64,000 nt of DNA from the NCBI RefSeq assembly GCF_050942215.1, contig NZ_CP192056.1, positions 248,001 through 312,000 of the forward strand, read 5' to 3'. Positions 42,424 through 51,301 of this stretch are shown piece by piece. The notes beneath the pieces are model-generated. The model had not been told where the DNA came from. It saw nothing but the letters and a program-made list of their open reading frames with translations, and did no database searches. Every line of letters starts with the position of its first letter. Position 1 is the first letter of the stretch. The translations under genes and the position numbers were made by a program. Source of the stretch: Sphaerimonospora sp050942215. GTDB lineage: Bacteria > Actinomycetota > Actinomycetes > Streptosporangiales > Streptosporangiaceae.

Positions 42424-43699
42424 GCGTCTCTCCGGCGTCGACGGCGGACCCGCGGTCGGCCGGAGTGGCGGCTGATGCGGCGAGGGCGATCACGCCGGCC
42501 AGGGCGAAAGCCGTACCGAACCCGGCGTGGGTGATGAGCGCGCCGAGCGCGGGCGGCGTGCCGGCCGCGACGAGGTTCTGGACGGTGTTCTGCACGCCCA
42601 TCGCCCGCCCGGCCCACGACGAGCCGGCGAGCTCGGAGACGGCCGTGAAGGCCAGCCCGTTGCCGCTCATCGAGATCACCAGCGCGGCGATCAACAGTGC
42701 CGGGGCCACCACGCCGCCCAACCGTGTGGCCTGGGCGTGTACGGCCGCGGCCAGGCAGGTCATGGCCGCGGCGTTGATCAGCGCGAGCTGTCGCATGGGC
42801 CGGACCCGGCTGCCCACCCGGTCGGACCATCGACCGCACAGCAGCCGTCCGCCGGCCCCGGCGAACTGGGCGGCCGTGATCAGGCCGCTCGCGGTGGCGA
42901 CCGGCCAGTTCCGCTCGGAGACCAGGTAGGTCAGCGCGAAGGCCGCCGTGGCGAACTGCGGGACGACGAGCAGCATGCTCGCGGCGTGCACCCGCCACAG
43001 CGCCGGATTTCCGTACGGCGACGCCTTTCCCGGTCTCCCGCCGGGCGTGCCGGCGGACCGGGGGACCGCGGCGGGGCGGGGCGGATCGACGATCAGGAAG
43101 CCCGCGCAGAGGGTCATGACGAGACAGATCGCGGCCATCGCGAGCAGCGCGCTCCGCACGCCTCCGATGTGGACGGCGAGCGGGCTGACCACCCCGGCGA
43201 CGGCGACGCCGAGCGGCTGGGAGCACTGCCGCCATCCCATCGCGACCCCGCGCCGCTCCTTCGGGAACCAGCCGAGTACGACCCGGCCGCTCGCCACGTT
43301 CGTCGCGGCGCCCGCAGCGCCGGCCACGCCGAGCAGCGCCGCCAGCGCGCCGGGGCCGGTCGAGAACGCCGCGGGCACGAGCAGCACCGTGGCCAGGCCG
43401 AGGCCCACGGTCATCACGAGGCGTTCGCCGTACCTGTCGGCGATCCACCCCCACGCGATGAGCGTGAACAGCATGCCGGCGGAGGGCGCTCCGACGACGA
43501 CGCCGGCCTGGGCGAGGGACAGGCCCTGCTCCGACTGGAAGGTGGGCAGCAGGAACGGCAGGCCGTACATGAAGACGCAGGCGGAGCCCTGGCCGGCCAC
43601 ACCGAGGGCGAGCATCAGCCATGGATTCGGTCGTGTATCGAAAATCACGCCCCGCCGTGTGCGGCCGGACTTCGTGGCGGACTCCCCGACTCGATCCAT
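42389..43699 (-). CDS. Major facilitator superfamily transporter
   Basis: The 436-aa protein has about twelve membrane helices. It shows MFS motif A-type loops (GWIADRYGERLVMTVGLGLA, GRLLCGRWSDRVGSRVRPMR) and LGWFPKERRGVAMGWRQCSQ in the first half. Resembles oxalate/formate or drug-type exporters; substrate unknown. Start at ATG 43699. Two direct 12-bp repeats (43724-43757) in its upstream region suggest specific control, and the 247-bp element copy C lies just beyond. Ends in a 35-base convergent overlap with the CNNM gene. Confidence 0.9.
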   Translation of the reverse strand: MDRVGESATKSGRTRRGVIFDTRPNPWLMLALGVAGQGSACVFMYGLPFLLPTFQSEQGLSLAQAGVVVGAPSAGMLFTLIAWGWIADRYGERLVMTVGLGLATVLLVPAAFSTGPGALAALLGVAGAAGAATNVASGRVVLGWFPKERRGVAMGWRQCSQPLGVAVAGVVSPLAVHIGGVRSALLAMAAICLVMTLCAGFLIVDPPRPAAVPRSAGTPGGRPGKASPYGNPALWRVHAASMLLVVPQFATAAFALTYLVSERNWPVATASGLITAAQFAGAGGRLLCGRWSDRVGSRVRPMRQLALINAAAMTCLAAAVHAQATRLGGVVAPALLIAALVISMSGNGLAFTAVSELAGSSWAGRAMGVQNTVQNLVAAGTPPALGALITHAGFGTAFALAGVIALAASAATPADRGSAVDAGETLTRPGAPRAGS

Positions 43700-43723
43700 A
43701 CCCGCACCATATGCCTATCTCTC

Positions 43724-43757
43724 ATATCAAGACAGATCATCCCGTATATCGAGACAG
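43724..43757. promoter_or_regulatory. Direct-repeat operator-like sites upstream of MFS gene
   Basis: ATATCAAGACAG (43724-43735) and ATATCGAGACAG (43746-43757) are 11/12 identical direct repeats starting 22 bp apart, about two helical turns. They lie 25-58 bases upstream of the MFS start in AT-rich sequence. A repressor or activator site for the exporter is likely. Confidence 0.5.
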
Positions 43758-43775
43758 CACCACCACCACCAGGTG

Positions 43776-44022
43776 GTGATCTTGCGAATACTCGCAGGGG
43801 GTGGCGTTAACCAGGGGGAGCACCCCCCGTGATCTTGCAGAAACTCGCACCCATGGGCACTGACCTGGTCAGATCCACTCGGTGATCTTGCAGTGGAGTT
43901 TCAATTGCAAGATCACAATCGGTATTTCCGCAGCTCGGCTACCTGAACCGCGCATTTCTGCAAGATCACGGAAGGTGAGAGGGCAGGTGGGAGGCCATCT
44001 CTGCGAGAAACTGCAAGATCAC
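43776..44022. repeat. 247-bp symmetric repeat element, copy C
   Basis: Sites are forward at 43776, 43829 and 43882, inverted ending at 43916, 43969 and 44022. The first two are identical to those of copy B. The fifth site has a degraded outer half (CGCGCA instead of TGCGAG). Spacer hexamers at positions 14-19 are ACCAGG, ACCTGG, then inverted GCAGCT and GCAGGT. It lies between the MFS promoter region and tRNA-Leu, both read leftward. Length and spacing are identical to copies A and B while spacer sequence is largely different. Confidence 0.92.
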
Positions 44023-44114
44023 GCGCAGTCAAGGGGGCAGCCGGGTTCTGGGGAGAAAAAGAGAAAGCCCCGCGGGGGGAAGTCCTGCTTCCGATCCCGT
44101 ACGAGGCTACCTTC

Positions 44115-44200
44115 TGGTGGGCAAGGGGGGAGTTGAACCCCCACGTCCTCTCGGACACACGGACCTGAACCGTGCGCGTCTGCCATTCCGCCACTTGCCC
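44115..44200 (-). tRNA. tRNA-Leu (anticodon CAG), CCA encoded
   Basis: The reverse complement begins GGGCAAGTGGCGGAATGGCA and ends CTTGCCC-A-CCA, with a perfect acceptor stem. The anticodon stem-loop CACGG-TTCAGGT-CCGTG gives CAG. A long variable arm (TGTCCGAGAGGACG) marks a class II tRNA. The 3' CCA is encoded, unlike the tRNA-Ser in this window. A T-rich tract downstream (about 44050-44065, minus strand) after a CCCCGCGGGG stem may terminate it. Confidence 0.97.
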
Positions 44201-44378
44201 GTCGCGGTCGCTCCCCAGTCGCTGGGTTGCGTGGAAAGGTTAGCACGTAACCGCCCGTGCTACCGAACCCGGATACGATCCTTCCTAAGGGACGTCGGCG
44301 ACGGGCAGCATTTGTCAGAACATGACTTAGGCGGCACCGGAGCGGTCGCGACCAACAGTGAGTGGAGGGAGGTATCCG

Positions 44379-45119
44379 GTGGGAGTCCTTCAGCGCTTCG
44401 AGCGAAGGCTCGAAGGGTTGGTTGAAGGGGCCTTTGCGCGCGCGTTCAAGTCTGATCTCCAGCCGGTCGAGGTGGCCAGCGCCGTACAGAGGGAGATGGA
44501 CGAGCGGGCCGCGATCGTCGCTCAGGGTCGCACGCTCGTGCCTAACGACTTCGTGGTGGAGCTCTCGATCACCGACAGTGAGCGGCTGGAGGTGTACGCC
44601 GACAGCCTGAGTCACGAGTTGGCGAACCTTGCCCGGGAGTACGCGAAGGAGCAGGGATACTCGTTCGTGGGACCGGTCCGAGTGCGGTTCGAGACCGCCG
44701 ACGATCTCGCGGTCGGACTGTTCCGGATCCGGTCGGGCGTCATCCGGGGGGCGACGGTCGAGCAGGACGAGATCCGCCAGCCGGTGAGCGACCTGCCCGC
44801 GAGCCGGCCGAGCGCGTTCGTGGGGCGCCCTCGCCTGCTGGTCTCCACCCAGGATGATCCGCAGGGGCAGCGGTCCTATGAGCTGACCACGCCGGTGACT
44901 CTGCTCGGGCGCGGTACCGATTGCGATCTTCGGCTCGTGGATCCGGGCGTGTCACGGCATCATGCGGAGTTAAGGGTGGAGGGGCAGCAGGTTGTGCTCG
45001 TCGACCTGGGGTCCACGAACGGTACCTTCGTCAACGGCCAGCCGATCCGCAGGATCGAAATGCAGGACGGGACGAGGGTGACACTGGGTCGAACGACTCT
45101 GGTGTTCCGGCGAGATTAG
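44379..45119 (+). CDS. fhaA: FhaA-like FHA-domain protein
   Basis: The 246-aa protein has the N-terminal DUF3662 domain (GVLQRFERRLEGLVEGAFAR, LVPNDFVVELS) and a C-terminal FHA domain (TLLGRGTDCDLRLVDPGVSR, HHAEL, LGSTNGTFVNGQPI). The linker is short, unlike the long Gly/Tyr-rich linker of mycobacterial FhaA. FhaA binds phosphorylated PknB and the pseudokinase MviN/MurJ to control peptidoglycan synthesis. The GTG at 44379 has GGAGGGAGG upstream. First gene of the seven-gene division/cell-wall signalling operon. Confidence 0.95.
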   Translation: MGVLQRFERRLEGLVEGAFARAFKSDLQPVEVASAVQREMDERAAIVAQGRTLVPNDFVVELSITDSERLEVYADSLSHELANLAREYAKEQGYSFVGPVRVRFETADDLAVGLFRIRSGVIRGATVEQDEIRQPVSDLPASRPSAFVGRPRLLVSTQDDPQGQRSYELTTPVTLLGRGTDCDLRLVDPGVSRHHAELRVEGQQVVLVDLGSTNGTFVNGQPIRRIEMQDGTRVTLGRTTLVFRRD

Positions 45120-45136
45120 AGGTAGACAAGCGGTCC

Positions 45137-45607
45137 ATGTCCGAGCTAACGCTGCTGCTGATCCGGCTCGCCTTCCTGGCGTTGCTGTGGTTCTTCGTGA
45201 TTGCCGCGGTCGGCGTCATCCGGACAGACCTGTTCGGCCCGCGTACGGCTCCCGCGTCCGCACGGAAGCCGGCCAAGCAGGCCAGAGCCATACCGAAGCC
45301 CAAACAGAAGAAGGGCGAACCCCGTCAACTGATCGTCACCGGTGGTCCCCTGCAAGGGACCATCATCAACCTTACGGAGATGCCCATCACCATAGGCCGG
45401 GCGAACGACGCCACGCTGGTCCTCAGCGACGACTACGCCTCCAGCCGGCACGCCCGGTTGTTTCCCCAAGACGGCCAGTGGATCCTTGAAGATCTCGGAT
45501 CGACCAACGGCACGTACCTTGAACGCTCTAAAGTGACCCGCCCGACCCCGGTGCCCCTCGGAGTTCCGATCCGCATCGGCAAAACCGTCATCGAATTGCG
45601 CAAATGA
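45137..45607 (+). CDS. fhaB: FhaB/FipA-like FHA-domain protein
   Basis: The 156-aa protein has a single N-terminal membrane helix (LTLLLIRLAFLALLWFFVIA), a basic linker (RKPAKQARAIPKPKQKKGEP) and an FHA domain with TIGRANDATLVL, SSRHARL and DLGSTNGTYLERS. Mycobacterial FhaB/FipA links PknA phosphorylation to FtsZ/FtsQ during division. It follows fhaA by 17 bases, and its stop overlaps the pstP start (ATGA). Confidence 0.95.
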   Translation: MSELTLLLIRLAFLALLWFFVIAAVGVIRTDLFGPRTAPASARKPAKQARAIPKPKQKKGEPRQLIVTGGPLQGTIINLTEMPITIGRANDATLVLSDDYASSRHARLFPQDGQWILEDLGSTNGTYLERSKVTRPTPVPLGVPIRIGKTVIELRK

Positions 45608-46980
45608 CAATCGCACTCCGCTACGCCGCTCGCTCGGACGTCGGTCTCCTCCGTGAGGGGAACGAGGACTCGGCGTATGCCAGCGGCCGCCTGCTCGCCG
45701 TCGCCGACGGCATGGGCGGGCATGCCCACGGCGAGGTGGCCAGCTCGGTCGCCATCGCCGCAATATCGTCCCTGGACCGCGGCGCGGATCACGGGGACGC
45801 CTTCGGCGGTGACCTGCTCGGCGACATCGAGGCGGCGGTCCGGGACGCCAACCATCAGCTACATGCGATGGTGGCCCGGGACCCGACCCTCAAGGGCATG
45901 GGCACCACCCTCACCGCGATGCTCTGGCAGGGTTCCCGTTTCGCGCTCGTCCACGTGGGGGACTCCCGCGCGTACATGCTGCGTGGCGACGAACTCTTCC
46001 AGATCACGCACGACCACACACTCGTCCAGTCCCTGGTGGACGACGGCCGCATCACCCAGGAGGAGGCGGCCAACCACCCGCAACGCTCGATTCTGCTCCG
46101 GGCGCTCGACGGGAGCGGCGAGGTCGACCCCGACCTGCAGGACCGGGAGGCCCAGGTGGGCGACCGGTACCTGCTCTGCTCCGATGGCCTGTCCACGGTC
46201 GTGAGCGCCGAGACCCTGCACCACACCCTCACGACGGTCGAAGACCCCGAAGACGTCGTGCGGCAGCTCATCGACCTCGCCAACCGGGGCGGCGGACCGG
46301 ACAACATCACCTGCGTGGTCGCGGATGTGATCGACGTGGGCGACGCGCCGCCGCCTGCCGCCGCCGCCGCGATCGTGGGCGCGGCGGGTTCCGGCCGGGG
46401 GTTCGGGCCGGCCTCGATGGAAAGCGAACCCACCCCGGGGGCGCTGTCCGCCACCGCGCCGCAGCCCGTGATCACGGACGAGGACATCGACGAAGAACCC
46501 GTGCGGGGGAGCAGATCCTCCGCACGGCGGTCCAGGGGAAGCGGCTCGGGGAAGCGCCGGTCCTGGCTGCGGCCGGCCACGGCGGTCGTGGTCGCCGCCG
46601 CCGTGGTGGGCGGCGGCGGCTACTTCGGTTACCAGTGGACCCAGAATCAGTACTACGTCGGCGCCAGCGGAGACGAGCTGGTGGTCTTCCAGGGCGTCGA
46701 CGTGGAACTCGGATCGGTCTCGTTCAAGAAGGTCGCCTACACCGAGCGGCACGCCCGCGTCTCCGCCCTCGCCCCCGTGCTCCAGGACCAGGTGCGCAGC
46801 GGCATCCCCGTGGACGACCTCAAGGCGGGCATCGCCCGGATAAAGAGCTTCGGCTCCTCTGACGGCGCCAAGCAGAACGCCGGGGAGCAGGACACCCTCG
46901 GACAGGACGACACCCCCGGACGTAACACCGCCGACCAGGACGTCGCGACGACCCCGACCTCCGCGAGGTCCGGTCCGTGA
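45604..46980 (+). CDS. pstP: PP2C-family Ser/Thr phosphatase PstP
   Basis: The 458-aa protein has all PPM metal motifs: GNEDSAY, VADGMGGHAHGE, MGTTLTAML, HVGDSRAYML, CSDGLS and GGPDNITCVVADV. A cytosolic linker, one membrane helix (ATAVVVAAAVVGGGGYFGYQ) and an extracellular domain of about 110 residues follow. It reverses PknA/PknB phosphorylation. Coupled to fhaB (ATGA) and to rodA (GTGA) by four-base overlaps. Full-length and intact. Confidence 0.96.
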   Translation: MTIALRYAARSDVGLLREGNEDSAYASGRLLAVADGMGGHAHGEVASSVAIAAISSLDRGADHGDAFGGDLLGDIEAAVRDANHQLHAMVARDPTLKGMGTTLTAMLWQGSRFALVHVGDSRAYMLRGDELFQITHDHTLVQSLVDDGRITQEEAANHPQRSILLRALDGSGEVDPDLQDREAQVGDRYLLCSDGLSTVVSAETLHHTLTTVEDPEDVVRQLIDLANRGGGPDNITCVVADVIDVGDAPPPAAAAAIVGAAGSGRGFGPASMESEPTPGALSATAPQPVITDEDIDEEPVRGSRSSARRSRGSGSGKRRSWLRPATAVVVAAAVVGGGGYFGYQWTQNQYYVGASGDELVVFQGVDVELGSVSFKKVAYTERHARVSALAPVLQDQVRSGIPVDDLKAGIARIKSFGSSDGAKQNAGEQDTLGQDDTPGRNTADQDVATTPTSARSGP

Positions 46981-48350
46981 GTGCTGTCGAAGCCACGCCC
47001 GTACCGATGACCGCGAAACGGCGCGGCGCCCAGCTCGGGATGCTCGCCTTCGCCGTGCTCATCGTGATGGGCGCCTACGCGAGCGTCGGCCTCGGAATCG
47101 ACGGCGAGATCCCGTCGGGCATGCTCACGTACGGCCTCGGCCTCGGCGGGCTGATGCTCGCCGCCTACCTGGTGCTCGCGAAGTTCGCTCCGTGGGCCGA
47201 CCCCCTTCTGCTTCCCCTCGTGACGCTGGTCAACGGCCTCGGACTGGTCATGATCTACCGGATCGAGCAGACCGGCCAGGACGGCGCGAACGCCACCAAC
47301 CAGCTCATGTGGACGGCGCTCGGCGTCGTGATGTTCGCCGCGACCGTGATCGTGCTGAAGGACCACCGTGTCCTGCAGCGCTTCACGTACACCGCGGGCT
47401 TCGTCGGCCTCGTGCTGCTCGTGCTGCCGGTGCTGCCGCTCCTCGGCACCGAGATCAACGGCTCCCGCATCTGGATCCACATCGGCGGCTTCTCCATCCA
47501 GCCGGGTGAGTTCGCCAAGCTCGCCCTCGTGGTCTTCTTCGCCGGCTACCTCGTCGCCAAGCGAGACGTGCTGGCCCTGGCCGGGCGCCGGCTGCTGTTC
47601 ATCGATCTCCCGCGCGCCCGCGACCTCGGCCCCGTGCTCATCACCTGGGCGGTGAGCATCGTCGTCCTCATCCTGGAGAAGGACCTCGGGACGTCGCTGC
47701 TGCTGTTCGGCACGTTCATCGCGATGCTCTACATCGCGACCCAGCGCACCTCGTGGGTGTTCATCGGGGTCCTGCTCTTCGTCGGCGGCGCGATCCTGGC
47801 CGGGCAGGTCTTCAGCCACGTCCAGGTCCGCTTCCGCGGCTGGCTGGACGCCGAGTCGAACGACCTGTACTTCGACGGGGTCAGCTACCAGCTCATGGAG
47901 GGCCTGTTCGCCATGGGCTCCGGTGGCGTCCTCGGCACCGGGCTCGGCATGGGGCACCCGCGCCGGATCCCGTTCTCCTTCTCGGACTTCATCTTCGCGG
48001 CCACGGGGGAGGAGCTGGGCCTCACCGGCCTGATGGCCCTGCTCATGGTGTACGCGCTGATCGTCGAGCGAGGGCTGCGTACGGCCCTGGCCTCCCGTGA
48101 CCCGTTCTCCAAGCTGCTGGCGGGCGGGCTGTCGTTCATCCTGGCCTGGCAGCTGTTCATCATCGTCGGCGGCGTGACGCGGCTGATCCCGCTGACCGGT
48201 CTGGTGACGCCGTTCATGTCGGCCGGCGGGTCGGCGCTGCTGGCCAACTGGATACTGATCGCGTTGCTGGTACGGATGTCCGACGCGGCCAGACGCCCCC
48301 CGCCACAGGCGATCCAGGACGAGGGACTCACCCAGGTGATGCAGCGATGA
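46977..48350 (+). CDS. rodA: SEDS-family peptidoglycan glycosyltransferase RodA/FtsW
   Basis: The 457-aa protein has about twelve membrane helices. The SEDS signature is present: GSRIWIHIGGFSIQPGEFAK, LEKDLGTSLLLFGTF, YQLMEGLFAMGSGGVLGTGL, FSFSDFIFAATGEELGLTG. It polymerises lipid II with its cognate class B PBP, encoded next with an ATGA overlap. GTG start overlapping the pstP stop. Position in the operon supports RodA rather than division FtsW, which is normally in the dcw cluster. Confidence 0.95.
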   Translation: MSAVEATPVPMTAKRRGAQLGMLAFAVLIVMGAYASVGLGIDGEIPSGMLTYGLGLGGLMLAAYLVLAKFAPWADPLLLPLVTLVNGLGLVMIYRIEQTGQDGANATNQLMWTALGVVMFAATVIVLKDHRVLQRFTYTAGFVGLVLLVLPVLPLLGTEINGSRIWIHIGGFSIQPGEFAKLALVVFFAGYLVAKRDVLALAGRRLLFIDLPRARDLGPVLITWAVSIVVLILEKDLGTSLLLFGTFIAMLYIATQRTSWVFIGVLLFVGGAILAGQVFSHVQVRFRGWLDAESNDLYFDGVSYQLMEGLFAMGSGGVLGTGLGMGHPRRIPFSFSDFIFAATGEELGLTGLMALLMVYALIVERGLRTALASRDPFSKLLAGGLSFILAWQLFIIVGGVTRLIPLTGLVTPFMSAGGSALLANWILIALLVRMSDAARRPPPQAIQDEGLTQVMQR

Positions 48351-49804
48351 ACGGCCCGCTCAAGCGGATCGCGGCGGCCTGCCTGCTCATGTTCGGCCTG
48401 CTCATGGCCAACGTGACCTATCTGGGTGCGGTGAAGGCCGAGGGGCTGCGCAAGGATCCGCGCAACGTGCGGGCCTTCTACGCCCGCTACAGCGTCGACC
48501 GCGGATGGATCACCGCGAACGACGGGAAGGTCACGCTGGCCAAGACCGTCGACACCGGGGACAGCACGTTCCGCTTCGCCCGTGAATATCCGGAGGGCAA
48601 GCCGTTCGCGCACGTCGTCGGGTTCTTCGCGCCGGAGAGCTCGTCCGGCATCGAGGGCGCCGAGGGCCGCTACCTCGACGGCAGCCACCCGGACATGGTC
48701 GTACGCCGCGCCGTCGACCTGATCAGCGGAAAACCGGCCAAGGGCGCCAGTGTCGACCTGACCCTCAACGCCGAGGCGCAGAAGATCGCCTACAAGGACC
48801 TGGCGAACACCGGCAAGCGGGGTGCCGTCGTGGCGCTGAACCCGAAGACCGGGGCGATCCTCACCATGGTCTCCGTGCCGTCGTACGACCCGAACCCACT
48901 CGCCCTGGCGGACAAGTCGAAGGTCAACGAGGCCTACCGGAAGCTGGACAAGGACAAGGACAAGCCGCTGCTCAACCGGGCCATCGATCTGACCTACGCG
49001 CCCGGCTCCACCTTCAAGGCCGTCACGGCCGCCGCCTACCTGGAGGACGACGGCTCGCGGGATGAGAACACGATGCTCGACGCGCCGGACGCGCTGCCGC
49101 TGCCGGGGACCAATCTCCAGCTGCGCAACTACCACGGTGAGTCCTGTGGTGGCCGTGCGACGCTGCTCGCGGCGCTGACGATCTCGTGCAACACGCCCTT
49201 CGCCCAGATGGGCATGGATCTCGGCTACGACAAGATGAAGGAGCAGGCCGAGCGGTTCGGCATCGGCAAGCCCCTGGAGATCCCGCTGGTGGTGCAGCCG
49301 AGCGACATCGGCCCCGAGGAGGACAAGGCCGCGCTGGCCATGACCTCGATCGGCCAGCGCAGCAACCAGATGACGCCGCTGCAGATGGCCATGGTGGCCG
49401 CGGGCATCGCCAACGGGGGCACGGTCATGAAGCCGTACCTGGTGAACAAGATCCTCGGGCCGGACGGCAGCGAGATCGACGTCACCCGGCCCAAGGAGCT
49501 GAGCGAGGCGGTCAGCCCCGAGGTCGCCGCCGAGCTGACCAAGATGATGATCAACGTGGTCCAGAGCGGCACAGGAAACAGGGCCCAGGTTCCCGGCGTC
49601 ACCATCGCGGGCAAGACGGGCACGGCGGAGACGGAGAAGAACAAGCCCTCGCACGCCTGGTTCATCGCGTTCGACGCGGACGACGACCCGCAGGTCGCCG
49701 TGGCGGTCTTCATCGAGGCCGGCAGCGCGGGGAACGACGCCACCGGCGGTGTGATCGCCGCACCCATCGCGCGTGACGTCATGCAGGCGGTGCTCGGCCG
49801 GTGA
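48347..49804 (+). CDS. pbpA: Class B penicillin-binding protein PbpA
   Basis: The 485-aa protein has an N-terminal membrane anchor (LKRIAAACLLMFGLLMANVT), a PBP dimerisation region and the transpeptidase domain. Motifs are SxxK in YAPGSTFKAVTAAA, SxN in TISCNTPFAQ and KTG in IAGKTGTAET. It crosslinks the strands made by the SEDS partner upstream. Coupled on both sides (ATGA with rodA, GTGA with pknA). Confidence 0.96.
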   Translation: MNGPLKRIAAACLLMFGLLMANVTYLGAVKAEGLRKDPRNVRAFYARYSVDRGWITANDGKVTLAKTVDTGDSTFRFAREYPEGKPFAHVVGFFAPESSSGIEGAEGRYLDGSHPDMVVRRAVDLISGKPAKGASVDLTLNAEAQKIAYKDLANTGKRGAVVALNPKTGAILTMVSVPSYDPNPLALADKSKVNEAYRKLDKDKDKPLLNRAIDLTYAPGSTFKAVTAAAYLEDDGSRDENTMLDAPDALPLPGTNLQLRNYHGESCGGRATLLAALTISCNTPFAQMGMDLGYDKMKEQAERFGIGKPLEIPLVVQPSDIGPEEDKAALAMTSIGQRSNQMTPLQMAMVAAGIANGGTVMKPYLVNKILGPDGSEIDVTRPKELSEAVSPEVAAELTKMMINVVQSGTGNRAQVPGVTIAGKTGTAETEKNKPSHAWFIAFDADDDPQVAVAVFIEAGSAGNDATGGVIAAPIARDVMQAVLGR

Positions 49805-51237
49805 CCTCAGCGGACTCGATGCTCAACGGACGTTACCGCCTTACCTCTCCGATCGCCGCCGGTGGGATGGGAGAGGTCTGGCGGGCGGTCGACGAGCTGC
49901 TGGGCCGTGAGGTCGCGGTGAAGCTGCTGCGCAGCCATGTCGCGGCCGATCCGTCGTTCCGTGAGAGGTTCCGCGCCGAGGCGCGGATCACGGCGGGGCT
50001 GGCCGACCCCGGCATCGCCCAGGTCTTCGACTACGGGGAGTCGAACGGCGACGCCTACCTCGTCATGGAACTGGTGATAGGTGAGCCGCTGTCGGCGATC
50101 CTGACCCGGCACGGGGCGCTCGACCCGCAGGTCGCGCTCGACGTGGTCGAGCAGACCGCCAGGGGGCTTTACGCCGCGCACCGGGCCGGGGTCATCCACC
50201 GCGACATCAAGCCGGGCAACCTGCTCGTCACCGAGGCCGGGCAGGTGAAGATCACCGACTTCGGCATCGCCCGCGCCCTGGAGGCGGCGCCGCTGACCCG
50301 GACCGGGATCGTGCTCGGCACGGCGCAGTACATCAGCCCCGAGCAGGCGTCGGGCGGCTCGCTCACGCCGGCCTCCGACATCTACTCGCTGGGCGTCGTC
50401 GCCTATGAGTGCCTGGCGGGCCGCCCCCCGTTCGCGGCCGAGACCCAGGTCGCGCTCGCGATCAAGCACATCAACGAGCCGCCGCCGCCGCTTCCCGCGG
50501 CCGTGCCGCATCCGGTGCGCGCGCTCGTCCTCGACATGCTGGCCAAGCAGCCCGGCCTGCGGCCCGCCAGCGGTCCGGACCTGATGAACCGCGTCGCGGC
50601 CCTGCGTGAGGTGCCGGCGGGTACGGCCACCGCCCTGCACACGCTGACCGACCCGGACGGCTTCCCGAGGCGGGACGCCCGTACGGCTGCGGCTCAGACA
50701 CCGGTCATACCGGGCAGACCGGCCGAGATGAGGCCCACGGCCCCGCATACGGCGTCCATGGCCGATCGTCCGCGTCCGGCGGCGGGGCGAGCGGTGCGGG
50801 ACGGGGCCGGACGCCGGCGCCGGGTGATGGTGATCGGGGCCGCGGCGGGCTGTGTGGCGGCGGTGGCCGTCGGCGGAGTGCTGGCGCTCAGCACCTCCCG
50901 GCCCGAGACGCCGACGGTCCCGGTGGCGACGCCGAGCCGGTCCCCGGTCGAGCCGTCGCCCTCGTTCTCGCCCTCGGCACGGGCGACCATTCCGGCCACC
51001 CGGCCGACGACACCGAAGACGACCCATCCGGTTACTCCGGTGGCGTCGGCCGAGCCGAGCGCCGTTCCGTCAGCTACCGTAAGCACGTCGGCACCACCCA
51101 CCCAGCAGCCCTCGCCGGCTCCGTCTTCGTCCCCTACCCCTTCTCCGACGCCCACCCCGACCCCCGCGCCCAGTGAAACTCCGGCCCCCTCGGTCAGCCC
51201 GACCGAAACGGGACCCCCGGATGAGGTGGGCTCGTGA
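49801..51237 (+). CDS. pknA: Receptor-type Ser/Thr kinase PknA
   Basis: The 478-aa protein has a Hanks-type kinase domain with the PknA-type loop IAAGGMGEVWRAVDELLGRE, where the first loop glycine is Ala as in mycobacterial PknA. AVKLL, HRDIKPGNLLV, DFGIARAL and GTAQYISPEQAS follow. A membrane helix (MVIGAAAGCVAAVAVGGVLA) leads to a Pro/Ser/Thr-rich extracellular tail without PASTA domains. It regulates division proteins together with PknB. GTG start overlaps the pbpA stop. Confidence 0.95.
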   Translation: MTSADSMLNGRYRLTSPIAAGGMGEVWRAVDELLGREVAVKLLRSHVAADPSFRERFRAEARITAGLADPGIAQVFDYGESNGDAYLVMELVIGEPLSAILTRHGALDPQVALDVVEQTARGLYAAHRAGVIHRDIKPGNLLVTEAGQVKITDFGIARALEAAPLTRTGIVLGTAQYISPEQASGGSLTPASDIYSLGVVAYECLAGRPPFAAETQVALAIKHINEPPPPLPAAVPHPVRALVLDMLAKQPGLRPASGPDLMNRVAALREVPAGTATALHTLTDPDGFPRRDARTAAAQTPVIPGRPAEMRPTAPHTASMADRPRPAAGRAVRDGAGRRRRVMVIGAAAGCVAAVAVGGVLALSTSRPETPTVPVATPSRSPVEPSPSFSPSARATIPATRPTTPKTTHPVTPVASAEPSAVPSATVSTSAPPTQQPSPAPSSSPTPSPTPTPTPAPSETPAPSVSPTETGPPDEVGS

Positions 51238-51301
51238 GAATAAGGGCCGATGATGGACACCGGCGGCACCCCAAGATGAACGGCAAGGGACAGTGCAGGA
51301 A

